A stretch of 64,000 nt of DNA from Corinectria fuckeliana (Eukaryota > Ascomycota > Sordariomycetes > Hypocreales > Nectriaceae), in NCBI GenBank assembly GCA_019137255.1, contig WPDH01000458.1, forward strand, positions 38,020 to 102,019, in the 5' to 3' direction. The translations under genes were made by a program, and so were the position numbers. A model generated the notes under the pieces. It was not told where the DNA came from, did no database searches, and saw only the letters and a program-made list of their open reading frames with translations. Positions 10,968-21,200 of the stretch are shown here, piece after piece (within the stretch, counting starts at the first letter, position 1; every line of letters starts with the position of its first letter).

Positions 10968-11331
10968 CTGCGTCCGGGAGGTTGAGGTGAGCCTCGTCGG
11001 CGGCGGAAATCAGCCGCACGGCTTCCCGCACGGCCGTGGCGCGCAGGCCCGTCTCCTCCCACAGCTCGCGCACGGCGGCGGCGACGAGGCTGGCGTCGGC
11101 GGCGGCGTCGACGCACCCGCCGGGGACCTCCCAGCGCAGCGGCCAGGAGTCGGTCGCGGCGCGGCGCAGGAGCAGCACGCGGCCGGCCGGGTCGGCGACG
11201 ACGGCGCCGGCCATGAGGTTGTCCACGTCGCCCCGGTTGGCGGCGAGGAAGGCGGCCGGCGAGGTGGAGCCGTAGGCGGCGAGCAGGGCGGGGGCGATGG
11301 TGTATGAGGTTGGGGGGTGTTGGTTGGCCAT
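10585..11331 (-). CDS. Nudix hydrolase with internal poly-asparagine tract
   Basis: A single exon of 248 codons starts at ATG 11331. A Nudix box lies at about residues 69-95: the WEVPGG entry is followed by VRELWEETGL, which supplies the RE..EE..G metal-binding core. Relative to the textbook box (GX5EX7REUXEEXGU), the spacing between the GG and the RE is two residues longer and the first Glu is replaced. I believe this variant is common in fungal Nudix proteins. The enzyme would hydrolyse a nucleoside-diphosphate-linked substrate; the substrate cannot be told from sequence. Between the box and the C-terminal beta sheet sits a run of about 21 Asn, encoded by an AAC repeat and followed by a Thr/Ala run. 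It separates the fold but lies where loops are usual. No intron is seen. Convergent with eIF4B. Confidence 0.85.
10902..10967. repeat. GTT/AAC trinucleotide microsatellite inside the Nudix coding sequence
   Basis: About 22 perfect units of TTG/GTT on the plus strand are read as AAC (Asn) codons on the minus strand. They are flanked at 10869-10892 by GGC and GGT runs that encode Ala and Thr. Perfect repeats of this length are likely to vary in copy number between isolates. Confidence 0.95.
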
Positions 11332-12150
11332 GTTTTTCCTTTTTGGCGGGGGGATGAGGGGATGGATTTTGCTGTATCAAGGGCGGGCGGGAGTTGGTGG
11401 TTTACAGGTCCCTGGGTCCTAGTTAATGTTGGAGTTGGCAGTTGGCAGTTGTGAGCCAAGGTAGTATGAGTTGTCAGTTATGAGTCGTGAAGTTGTGAAG
11501 TGAGAGTCACTACCAAATGAGGAAATACCGCACCGAGATCCATCTATCCAACCACGCAGCTTATATACCTCTTCGCACTGACAACTTCCGCCTTGGAGAA
11601 AGCTACCAAACCCAACTGTCCATTCAAGGCAGCAAAACTGATGCCTCAAAGCATAGACGGTTGATGCTGCTGCCTCGTACAACAGCGACTCCCGCGTCAG
11701 CCTGGTCGGCGAGACACGCCTCCACCCCTTCGCCAGGCACCGTTCAAACAGCCAGGCACCATTCAAACAACTGTGCCTAACCCGTGGGCCAACCCAACGA
11801 GCCAACAAGAGTTGGTGAGAATCTCGGATAGTCTCTTCCGAGATTAAGCTGGCCTTTCTCGATCAAGACTCGGACTGGTTGCAGTGGGATACAAATGCTG
11901 AGCACACCACTGAGCATGCATACTTCGTAGACATCGTGTTGATCCCCCAACCATCGTGAACCAGAGAAATTGGTATTCAGTTCGTTATATACTCTCCCAC
12001 CAAAAGCCAGGTCTGTGTTTTTCCAGCCGGCAGGTTCCCTCCTTCATGCATGCTGTCCTCCAAACGCCGAAAACTATTTTGCAAGTATTTGTACACAGGG
12101 CATTTATCCCGCCCAGTACTCGCTTCATAAACATACCCAGCCTGGTTTCC
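11332..12150. other. Intergenic region between the Nudix and GPHR genes
   Basis: This stretch holds the Nudix promoter (near 11332-11500, with short repeats such as GGCAGTTGGCAGTTG and GAGTTGTCAGTTATGAGT) and the 3' flank of the GPHR gene. Open frames of about 90-130 codons on either strand show no recognisable features. No RNA gene seen. Confidence 0.5.
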
Positions 12151-13791
12151 CTAGGACCGCTTGGCTCCCATCTCCTCCATCCCATACTCGTCCCAGTCCT
12201 CGTCCCCGCCCAGCTTCCGCCCGACCCATATCCCCACGGCCGTCGTCAGAGCGCCCAGCAGGAACCAGCCCTCGAACCACCCGTCGACGAAGCCCGGGCT
12301 CAGCGCGCCGCGGAGGACGCTGCCGACGGCCGAGCCCAGCGCCGACGGCAGCTGGCTGCGCAGCAGCAGCGACGAGGAGATGACGTAGGTCGCGGCGATC
12401 TGTCCGACGACGAGCGCCAGGTTCGCTTGCGCCTGGCGGAGGAGGCCCGGCGTCCACTTGGCGAAGAGGTGGAACGTCTGCACGACGCTGTTGGCGCTCG
12501 CGAGCAGGATGACGCCGCTGAGGGCGAAGCTGATGAGGCGCGCCCACGCCAGCTGGTCCAACTTGGGGTCCCAGTGGCGCGCAAGCAGGGACAAGAACCG
12601 GTTGATGGGATCGCTGCTGGCGAAGCTTGTTGACGGCGAGGACGCGCGCCGCAACGTTGTGAGGGATGTCGCCACTATCCGGTAGAGGCAGTAGAAGCTG
12701 AAGAGGTATGAAGGAACGAAGAGGAGGCGGCCCAGAGCGGTACTGGCGCGGGCAGTGGCAGCGCGATGGCCCTTGAGGAGCGAGAGACCCGACGCCAGGT
12801 TCGCCTCCATGGTTTCTAGTCCGGCGATCTCGAGGCGTAGCGACTTCATCTCGGTTTCGTCTGCGGAACCACCGCGCAGGGAACCCATCACCTTGCCAAC
12901 TAGCCCGCTACCCTTGGCCGACGACGCGCCCTGCCTCTCCGCCGCCTTGCGCTCCAGATGTAGTAGTCGATGGCGCTTCGTCGCAAGCATCTCGTTGGTT
13001 GCGTCCAGCCCGGCCTGCTTGCGATTGACGTCGGCTTCGGTGACGGGTCTTTTGCGCCGCGCCGACGCATCGTCAAAGGTGTGCCACGGCGACGACACAG
13101 CAGCAAAGCCCGAGAGCAAGGCCATGAGCGCGATGCCCACGACGCCGATGCGCTCGAGGCAGGCCCGCGTCAGCCACTCGGACAAGCTCTTCTCCTCGGG
13201 CAGGATCCTCATGGCGTTCTTGGGGACGGCGCGGCCGACAGACCAGAAGGCGAAAAGCCATGCCGCGAAGAGCGCAGTGTGCAGTCCCCACGCAATCCTG
13301 GGGAACCTGCCTCTGGCTGTCCGCTGGAAGCTCCAGCCGGCGCTGGCGACCATGGACCGGCACTCGAGCCAGGGCACGAGCACGACGAGTACAGACAGCA
13401 GCGCCGGCACCGTGATTCGAAGGGCCAAGTTCCTCGACGTCGGACTGGCCAGCTCCATGATCTCGTCCATGATGAGCGCGCCCAGCGTCGCGGCCAACCC
13501 CACCGTCACGCCAAACGTCCACGCGGCGCCCCGGCGCTGCCAGCTCTTGGAGCCGTGCTCGGCGTGGGCGGCGCGCAAGGCGGGCGGCGCGTGGGACGGC
13601 AGCACATGGCCTTCGCCGTCACGGGCGTCGGCGGCGCGGTTGAGGCGCGGGAAGACGTGGCGGACGACGAGGACGGTGACGGCGACGAAGAAGGCCAGGA
13701 AGGGGAGGGCAGCGAGGACGACCGAGGTGGTGATGGCGCGCGAGTTGACGGCCTCGCAGGCGTCGGCGCCGCAGCTCGAGAAGGGCCACAT
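12151..13791 (-). CDS. GPHR/GTG-type Golgi pH regulator (ABA_GPCR family membrane protein)
   Basis: An uninterrupted frame encodes 546 residues from ATG 13791 (MWPFSSCG). The frame stays open 48 codons further upstream with another ATG at 13935, but the shorter start gives the usual N-terminus, with the first membrane helix close behind. About nine hydrophobic segments are visible. A central charged, probably coiled-coil part (about residues 255-350, rich in RK and E) sits between the N-terminal helices and a C-terminal block with WDPKLDQLAWARLISFALSG-like text typical of the ABA_GPCR domain. Family members (mammalian GPHR, plant GTG1/2) are Golgi/ER anion channels or regulators of luminal pH. 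The gene is very GC-rich, so long open frames appear on the opposite strand (12755-14149); these are shadows. Confidence 0.85.
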   Translation of the reverse strand: MWPFSSCGADACEAVNSRAITTSVVLAALPFLAFFVAVTVLVVRHVFPRLNRAADARDGEGHVLPSHAPPALRAAHAEHGSKSWQRRGAAWTFGVTVGLAATLGALIMDEIMELASPTSRNLALRITVPALLSVLVVLVPWLECRSMVASAGWSFQRTARGRFPRIAWGLHTALFAAWLFAFWSVGRAVPKNAMRILPEEKSLSEWLTRACLERIGVVGIALMALLSGFAAVSSPWHTFDDASARRKRPVTEADVNRKQAGLDATNEMLATKRHRLLHLERKAAERQGASSAKGSGLVGKVMGSLRGGSADETEMKSLRLEIAGLETMEANLASGLSLLKGHRAATARASTALGRLLFVPSYLFSFYCLYRIVATSLTTLRRASSPSTSFASSDPINRFLSLLARHWDPKLDQLAWARLISFALSGVILLASANSVVQTFHLFAKWTPGLLRQAQANLALVVGQIAATYVISSSLLLRSQLPSALGSAVGSVLRGALSPGFVDGWFEGWFLLGALTTAVGIWVGRKLGGDEDWDEYGMEEMGAKRS

Positions 13792-14872
13792 AAGGGCTGT
13801 CGTCCGTTTGTCTTTCGACGTTGTCGTAGCCGGTGGAAGTGGTGGTTTCCCGCCGGTCCCGTCTATGATGTATCGTCTGTCGCTTATTATCGCCTTGTCG
13901 CTCTTATCGGGTTCGAATTCGTTCGTTTGGCGCAATCGTCGTCAAGCAACCCCATCGATAAAGCCAGTCGCGAGAGTAGAGTTGCCCGTCTTCAAAGACA
14001 GCGATCAACGACGTCACCAAGCGAGGCAAGGTCGGCGCTCTTCGGCGCATGCGTATAATCCGTCCACCAAGACCAAGCAAGCTGCAACGCACGCGGGATC
14101 TGCTGCAACGTCGGATTCGGGTTCTCGCTCTGCGATCTCTGCTGGTTGAAGATTGGAAATTAGGGCTGCCGTGGTGGGTTGCGCAGACATCCGTAGACCT
14201 CGTTCCATTCCTTCGTTCCATCCTTCCCTCCCTCCTCCCTCCCACCATCGTCACTGACGGAGCGCCTGTTGCCTCAGGCTGCACAGGACCCCTACTAGTA
14301 GATAAAGTGACCACTTCCAGTGCCTTGATTCGTCGATGCAGCACGACGTCAGGGCTCGCCCGCCGGCCAGCCATGCACTGACTCGCTACTACGTGCCTCC
14401 GCCTGTAACGTTAATTGACACAAGGCAAGGTGCCACGAAAGTGTGGTCTGATTTTGCCAAGTATCGACGGCGACAAGCGGGAGGTTTAGAGGCGCTATAC
14501 GCATGCGCCATCAGAGAGTAAAGTGCCCCGAGGCCAGTTGACGCTGACTCGAACATCTAAAGACCCTTGGGGTCCGTAGGAGCGCCCGTAGGAGCGCAAT
14601 TTCCAGCTCCGTCTCGACTCACGTCAATACGAAGTCCAATTATAGCAACCACATAATCAAGGGACAGCCACGTTCCAACCAATGTTAATCAATCGCTACA
14701 GACAAACGACTGCCTTCTACCGTATAACAGCAATGCGTATAACCTAGACTAAACAGGCTGTGCGACCTTCCTTCGCTATTCCATAACGCCAGGGGCCGGG
14801 AGAGGCTCTAGACCTGTTTCAGTCCTCGCTTCGCATATAGCCCCAGCAGCAGCAGCGCCCTGTCAACCATGC
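13792..14872. other. Promoter of the GPHR gene and 3' flank of the stress-protein locus
   Basis: No supported gene lies here. The part next to the GPHR start is moderately GC-rich and may hold a 5' leader. CT-rich runs occur at about 14206-14250. Open frames of about 60-155 codons on both strands overlap and look random. No RNA gene recognised. Confidence 0.5.
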
Positions 14873-15688
14873 CTACGGCTTCTCAGGAGCCTCGGCAGCT
14901 TCATCCTCTTCAGTGTCGCCCGTCAGTCCGTCATCTTCTGCTGCTGATTCGCTGTCTGACATCTCGCCTTCATCAACCCCATCAGTCACATCTGCGCCTT
15001 CATCAACCAGAGCAAAATCTCTGATGGAGACACCATGTTGGCTGAGGTCGTCCTGTCCATGTGCTGCGTTCGCCTCCTCCACACGACGTAGCACATCTCT
15101 CCTCAGCATCCCAAAGATATGTCGGTTTATTCTCCTGATGTGGTTCGGGGGCACTTGTGGAACCTCCTCTGGAATGTCGCTGTGTGAACGGATCAAGTTC
15201 CCAGGCTGTTGCCTCGCGGAAAGACTCCGGTGTTCCGGTCTCACCTCTTCTTCCAAGGCGGCTTTCGATTCCGTGTCTGCTGTTGATTCTCCAAGTCGAT
15301 CCGAGTTGTGCTGGATCTTGGCATGTTGTAGGTCGGCTCGCGGTTCGTCGTATGCCTCTCCATCAAGGCTGTATTCTGCACCTCCAGGGGGCAGATTGAG
15401 CCGCTCTAATTCGAACACGCTGTTCCCGTCCCGTATTCCTCCACTGTTCGTTACGCGGTGATTGTCCATCAGCCATGTTGGCCCCGATTCAGCTGCATGG
15501 TCCGCTGTCATGACTTCCATTCCACTACTCAAAGACTCCAGAATGCCACGGCCCTGGTCATGATCGAGCTGCATTGGTAGTGGGGGGTCTCGGTGCTGGG
15601 GCTTGTTCGTATCGCTGGGATCTGTGAGGTCGTGATAGCTCCTGTTTGGAATATTTGTGATGCTTTTGGTGCTTTCGCCAGCCTCCAT
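14873..15688 (-). CDS. 271-codon acidic ORF directly behind and in frame with the stress-protein gene
   Basis: ATG 15688 lies one codon after the TAG (15694-15692) that ends the universal-stress-protein frame, and in the same frame. The product is disordered-looking, rich in Asp, Glu and Ser, with one more structured basic stretch at about residues 180-205 (HIRRINRHIFGMLRRDVLRR) and an acidic end (DGLTGDTEEDEAAEAPEKP). I recognise no domain. The base and codon pattern resembles the C-terminal half of the preceding gene, so the two could once have been, or may still be, one polypeptide. No good splice donor that would remove the TAG is visible between 15690 and 15850. Possible readings are: translated C-terminal extension after readthrough, second cistron of one mRNA, decayed tail left by a new stop, or sequencing error. 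Confidence 0.5.
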   Translation of the reverse strand: MEAGESTKSITNIPNRSYHDLTDPSDTNKPQHRDPPLPMQLDHDQGRGILESLSSGMEVMTADHAAESGPTWLMDNHRVTNSGGIRDGNSVFELERLNLPPGGAEYSLDGEAYDEPRADLQHAKIQHNSDRLGESTADTESKAALEEEVRPEHRSLSARQQPGNLIRSHSDIPEEVPQVPPNHIRRINRHIFGMLRRDVLRRVEEANAAHGQDDLSQHGVSIRDFALVDEGADVTDGVDEGEMSDSESAAEDDGLTGDTEEDEAAEAPEKP

Positions 15689-15691
15689 CTT

Positions 15692-18227
15692 CTATAATGT
15701 GGCTTTCTGCTCTGTCGAGCCTTCATCGTCATCGGATAGCTCGTCCTCGACCTTCATCTTAAAAGCAGCCGCTTCGCCAACCTCCATCTTGTGCAATTGT
15801 TCCAGCTTCTGCTGATCCAGTGCCTGCTGACCCAACACCACGTCGAATTCAGCGGAGTCATCGTCGTCGTCGTCGTCGTCGTCGTCACTATCCGCGATTG
15901 TGGCGATATCCTTGATGACAGGTTGGTCCTCCGGGGCATCGTTCAAGCTTTCGTTGATGCTAGCGGGGTCGGGAGATCGAGACTGAAGCAGCAGCGCAGG
16001 GTTGATGGGCTTGATCGTGGGGTCAAAGGCAGCCGGAAGGCCCAGAACTCGCGCAACCTGGTGTGCCTCTTCGTCGGGAGAGTTGTGGATCTCGAGTTCA
16101 TACGTGCTGCTCGCCTCGCTATCGGCCTCGTGCTTACCGTGAGTAGCAGCCAGCATGCCGACGTATGTCTGACGAGTCGAGTCCTTGGCACGCTTCGTCT
16201 TCTTCTTCTGGCGCTTCTCTGTCGGTCGGACCACGACAACCGGCACGGGCGAGTACTGTAGGCAGTACTTGGAGAAGGAGTTGCGGGTGTTAACCAGTCC
16301 TTGAAGACCTCCGAGGGATCTACCCCTAGTTCCGACGATAAGCATCGCGGGTTGGTACATTTGTATCTGTGGGACAGCTGTTAGAATCGTATTGGGTTCA
16401 ACGATGCAGTGGGTGTGCCAACCAGTTTCTGGAATGTCCCATGAAGCTTGCCAACAGCATATTCAAGGACAATGCTGACGGCCCTGTTGGAGCCATTGCG
16501 CTCCTGGATTCCTTGCATGACGGCCTTCGCATCTTCCTGGTATTGCTTGGACTCGGAGAATCGGATTTCCTTCTCTATGACTCGGACACACACGATCTCG
16601 TCGCCATCGTCTACCAGCTCGTCGAGGAGCCACTGCAAGGCGTAGTCGGAGTAGGCATGCTCGTCCACTCCAACCATAAAAGTGCGCGACCTCCTGCGCG
16701 GCTGGTAGCCCTTGTGTCGGACATTGAGCGTCAACGAGATTGTGTTGTTCTTAGTCGGCTCGCCTGCGGGGAGGTTGTCGAAGGCAATATGAGGCTGAAA
16801 TCTGTCGCGTGAGGTCTCGGTTAGCGTCGCCATTGTCGTACAGTTGCCCGTGTGCGGGGACACGAAAAGATGAGAAGCAGGGGCGTAGAGACGGAGTGGG
16901 AGTAGCAAGAGTAATCAGGAAGATAAGAATGGCAACGACAGAGAATCGAGAGGAGTCAACTGTCTGCGGGAATTTCGGCTGAAAAGAGAGCGAAAGGATG
17001 AGTAGCATTGCAGTGGATGGCCTGACCAAGCGAAGCGAACTAGCTTTCTGCATGGACTCGCTGACGAGGATTTCCCATTTGCCCATGACCAGGTTGCAGG
17101 AGTCAAGAACAGCGGGGTAATGGCGGCAGTTCGTGGTGGAGATCAAAAGGCTAGAACCAGCGAACTGACAAGAGTCGTCATCTAGGTTCCACTTGGATTT
17201 AGATTCCGATAGAGTGTCTGGTCGACCATCCACGCTGTGTGCGATGGATTGACCATTGCTCATCGTCCATAACCGAGTTGCGGAAACTCTCTTCGAGGAT
17301 AAAAGTACTTGTACCAAGGCTGCAGGGCCTGGAGTCAATCTGCCGACGCCGATTGGGTTTGAGCCCCCTGCGTCGTACTGACATCCCACAGTTGCAGCTG
17401 ATCATGGCACGGCATGACAGAACATGTACTCGTAAACGATCCGACGGCAACGAATGCCGCTCTACCCGAGACATTGACGAATCCGGGGGCAAGACTAGCC
17501 GATAGGGTGATTGAGATGAGATGAAGGGACACGATTCCGATCTGCAGCCACAAAAGAGATCGTCAAGGTGTTGCCAGGTGGTATTCGAGTCAAGCTTTTT
17601 GGAAGGGCATGTATCAACGGCGCATGCAAGCTGAGGGGCGTACTCTCACATCCTCAAGTACTGGCGCAGAGATCCCAACACCCTTGGAAGACAGGCCCAA
17701 ATAATAGATCGAGTTGACCAGATTTTCAATGCTGTGGGGTAGAGGGGCCTGAAACAGAAACAAGGGCGATGGGCAGAAACAGAGACAAAAAGTATAGATA
17801 GGCGCAAAGACAGGAACACTTAGAAGAATCGGTCGTTTGCTTACCTTGCGTGAGGCGGGGAGCTAGCCCGAATACGTGAACCGTCTGTCTGCTTGGTGTT
17901 GCCCTGGGGCAAAGAGGGATTGTGTGGTTTGCGAAAGGTGACGGAACTAATCGATGCCTTGCGATCCAATACTGGAGGATTCGCTTTCGAAGCGGCGCTC
18001 TCGAGACTGGAGCTGCGCGCGGTAGGCAGATCGGCAGGGAAGGAGATGCTCGACTTGCGAGCCGACGACTCGTCCCCATCGCTGACCCTCACACTAGTGC
18101 TCGATCCATCGACGGTGGTGTCGCAAGGGAAGTAGTCTTCTTTAGAGCTGTGCGGCGGCGCAGTCGTCTTGGGTGAGACGTCTGAATCGGTTCGGTGGAC
18201 AGGCGGAGGCAGCGAGGTCGTTGCCAT
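15692..18227 (-). CDS. Universal stress protein (USP) family protein, fungal long form
   Basis: Three exons (18227-17845, 16801-16423, 16366-15692) join in frame to 478 residues. The N-terminal 130 residues are disordered and Ser/Pro-rich, with NPSLPQGNTKQTDGSRIR near the end. The USP (UspA-like, Rossmann-type) domain follows at about residues 165-310: it opens with RRSRTFMVGVDEHAYSDYAL and closes with the ATP-binding-type motif G-TRGRSLGGL..N..S, then an SPVPVVVVRP strand. The tail (after about 325) is charged, with ten Asp in a row near 15860. USPs bind ATP or sense stress in many organisms; the role of fungal long forms is largely unknown. Intron 1 is about 1040 nt, unusual here. Intron 2 has a weak GTTGGC donor but keeps frame and domain intact. 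A shorter in-frame start at 16833 would give a form lacking the N-terminal tail. Confidence 0.8.
15858..15887. repeat. GTC/GAC repeat encoding poly-Asp in the USP protein
   Basis: A run of about nine to ten TCG/GTC units reads as GAC and GAT codons on the minus strand, giving an uninterrupted Asp run in the acidic tail of the USP protein. Confidence 0.9.
16802..17844 (-). other. Long first intron of the USP gene, possible internal promoter
   Basis: Donor GTAAGC (17844-17839) and acceptor ..CTAAC..GACAG (ending at 16802) are good, and they join residues ..SSPPHA and RFQPH in frame. The 1043-nt length is far above the 45-70 nt of most other introns in the window. An ATG at 16833, 32 nt before the splice acceptor, is in frame with exon 2, so part of this region may act as the promoter and leader of a shorter transcript. 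A further small exon inside cannot be excluded. Confidence 0.6.
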
Positions 18228-21200
18228 GTCTGTTTCGGTTCGGGGTGTGAGTTGAGGTGGGAGGTGGGGGGGGGGGGGGAAATCAAACGAGCCAGCAGGG
18301 GCTGTTGCTTGGTTGCTTCTGCTCGTGACAAACGAATTTCGGAAGGGTTAAAAATTCTGCGAACGGACAATGCTTGACCCTCTGGATGTTGCGCGAGGTG
18401 AATACGGTAGGCCAGTATCCAGTATCCAGGTCGGGTTCGAAGACAGCAACTAGAAGTCGGGGAACTAGGTCAAATATATATGTCTGAGGCCCGAGGTGGC
18501 TGCAGTAAGGTACAGTAGCTCGCGCCGAAGCTCTAGGGACCTTTGGCGTTCTGCAAGATGACGATCCACGCAACCAAGGACCAAGGCGGGAAGGCCGATA
18601 AGAAGGCTGTTTCGGTGCGACGTGACTGGGGTGGATGGCGAATCGCAAAGGCGCACGGGCGAGAAGAGAGGGAGGGAGGCGTTTTCGAGGCGCGATGGGT
18701 GAGATGGGCGAAAAGTTGGAGGAGTTGGGGAGGAGAAAGCGGATGGGGCAAGAGCAACAACTCCGGAGCTCTGTGCGAGGAAGTGATTGGAGGGAAGTAG
18801 CGAACGCCCTCACAACACACAGCACAGACAGCAAAGTAGGAGCAGGAGCAGGGCAAGGGCCGTGTGTTGGTGGGCAATTTTATCAGTCGGTCAGAAGATT
18901 AGCGAGGCGAGGGTGATGCGCGAGGGCGAGATCGAGTGCGGTGAATCTCGGTGTAGTAGGTAAGTAGAATGTGAGGAAGAGGACGAGGACGAGGGAGAGG
19001 AAGCTGTCTTGCAGCAAGCAAGCGGGAGTGGCGTTGAGAAGAAGTAAATACCGTGTCGAGCCGCGGCAGTTGGGCCAAAGGGCTGAAAGGGCCAGGGAGA
19101 TTAGATGGGCAGCCGAGGGTGGAGATTTGCGAGATGCGACAGATGAGAAGCGTTCGTGTAAGATGGGTTGAGAAATAGACAGGGCCTCTTTCTGTGTGTG
19201 TTGTGCGTGTGCTAGGCGTAGTATGAGGTGAGAAAAAAAAAAAGGTTGAAGGAGTGGCCCCGTTAAGCCAGTCCGTGTGTTGTGTTCTGTGGTGTTGAGT
19301 TGTGTTGGTTGTGCTGTGCTGCGTTGTGTTTGGAGTTGGCGACCAAAGTGTGCGACTCTCGGACAAGGCCCAGGCCCAGGTCAGCCCAGACGCCGTCCAA
19401 GGTAAGGTTATACTACGTAGTAGTCAGGCAAGGAATGAGGGAGGGTGTGGCTGAGCTTGGGAGTGGTGAGGGGGTGGAAACGAGGGCGAGAGGGTGTGTC
19501 GGTAACGGCAATGGGAGTCCGATGCCTAATTAATATATTCTTGGATGTGAGTGAATGATGCTGATTGTGATAGTTCGGTTACCTGCAGAGAATGGGTTCA
19601 CAGCTGCGGCTTTCGCTTTTCGCTTTCAGGCACGCCTCACTGACCACGTACGCCGTTTCTACAAGTACTCACTCTCATCTTTGTCAAAGAATGGATCACG
19701 GAACGACTGGGGGGGGGGGGAGCATCAGTGGTTTTTTTTTCCTCCTCTGCCGAGTGGTCCGCCCACTTTTCCGTCGACAAGTTACGAGATGGGTCTGCGG
19801 CCTGCCAGACGCCGCATGGGGATTCCTCTGTGCCGTGTGTAGTTGCGTCTAATTACTACATACTTGTACTACGTAAGCTACAATGTAAGTACGACGCAAT
19901 TACATAGTAGGCGTCCGTTTGTAGTACAGACCATCCAGGGTGGGCTGCCAGGCGGATCGGGCCTTGGGTCCACGTCATGAACCGACGACGGCAGGGCAAA
20001 CAAGCAAGTAGGTAGTGGCAGGTTGTACTTCGTAAGACGGAAGACGGAGGAAATGGACTTTGACATGGAGAAACAGCAGCAGTGTCTTTCGTACCAGATG
20101 CCATTTCTCTTGTCTGTGGCTTCTTGACGGGGGTCATCTTTTTTGCTCTGTTTCCAACCCAGCATTTGGTTACCTTGTTGTGTGGTATGCACGTGTAGGT
20201 CGGGGGTGCGAGGCCGGGAAGTCACCGAGTTTCGTCCTAAGTGACCGAGGAGGATGACGACAGGGAAAAAGGACGCTGCAAGGTAGTTGATGAAAGATGG
20301 TGGTGTGGTGTGGTCTGCCCTATCCCCATCCCTTGCCTGCGCTGCAATGCAGGCCAAGGCGCGGCAAGATGGACGATTGAACGGCCGGGAGGGAGTCGGA
20401 ACATGCGCCAGCGGCGGGGATCAATTGGCTGGAGACGCAGACAGGTGCGTTGGTGGCGTCTGTAGGTGTATAATGTGAGATCCAGGATATGTGTTATCAG
20501 CCAAGACTAATTACCTGCCTCTCACCTATATGCATGCTATGTAAGCCAACTGCCTATCAAACAGCAGAAGCACTTTTGCTCAAGCGAGAGGCAGCCCGTC
20601 CCATGGTACGCATTCCTCTTCGAACCACCCTCGGGGGAGGAGACTGCCCCGGGAAGTTGAGTCCCCCCCAGGGCAGAACAAGCGGGACATGTTCCTCCGC
20701 AGAGACAAGAAACCTTACTTCTTACCCACACGTTGCGCGTTGCACTCACACACACGCACATCCCTTAGCTTCGTAGCTCATCGTGCGCCGTCCTCCGTCC
20801 CCCCTCATCACATGGGATGATCCCTAATTCATCCTCCATAACCCCCGACGTCGATAGGGCGCCGCCGGGCTGTGTACGACCGCAGCCCACTTAATTACCT
20901 TGGCGGTCCCGGAGCCACTAATGCCACCTTGTTTCCCTTTGGGCTCCAAATCCCGCCCTCCCGGAGCGGCCCAGCACCACACCAAAAAAAGGCTAGCAGC
21001 CAGCAGCCAGCAGCCAGCATCCAGCAGCCCTCCTTCGAAAACAACACACAGACACCATCACATAATCTAGACTACCCTGAGGAATGGCTACCAGCTGCGA
21101 ATCCGCCAAACTAGCAGAACCCTCGGCTTCGGGGGCTGTTCAGGCCCCGTAATCCCCACGTCCCTGTCCAACTTAGACCGGAACTTTGGGACCCGGCGTT

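Noticed and set aside
10528..11307. Plus-strand frame of 259 codons opposite the Nudix gene
   Set aside because: Its long Val run is the complement of the Asn repeat. The Nudix motif on the minus strand decides the matter.
12970..14058. Plus-strand frame of 362 codons opposite the GPHR gene
   Set aside because: GC-rich shadow with abundant Gly, Arg and His and no domain. The minus-strand gene is clear.
19878..20357. Minus-strand frame of 160 codons in the 5-kb gap
   Set aside because: Opens at TTG, not ATG, and shows no family features.
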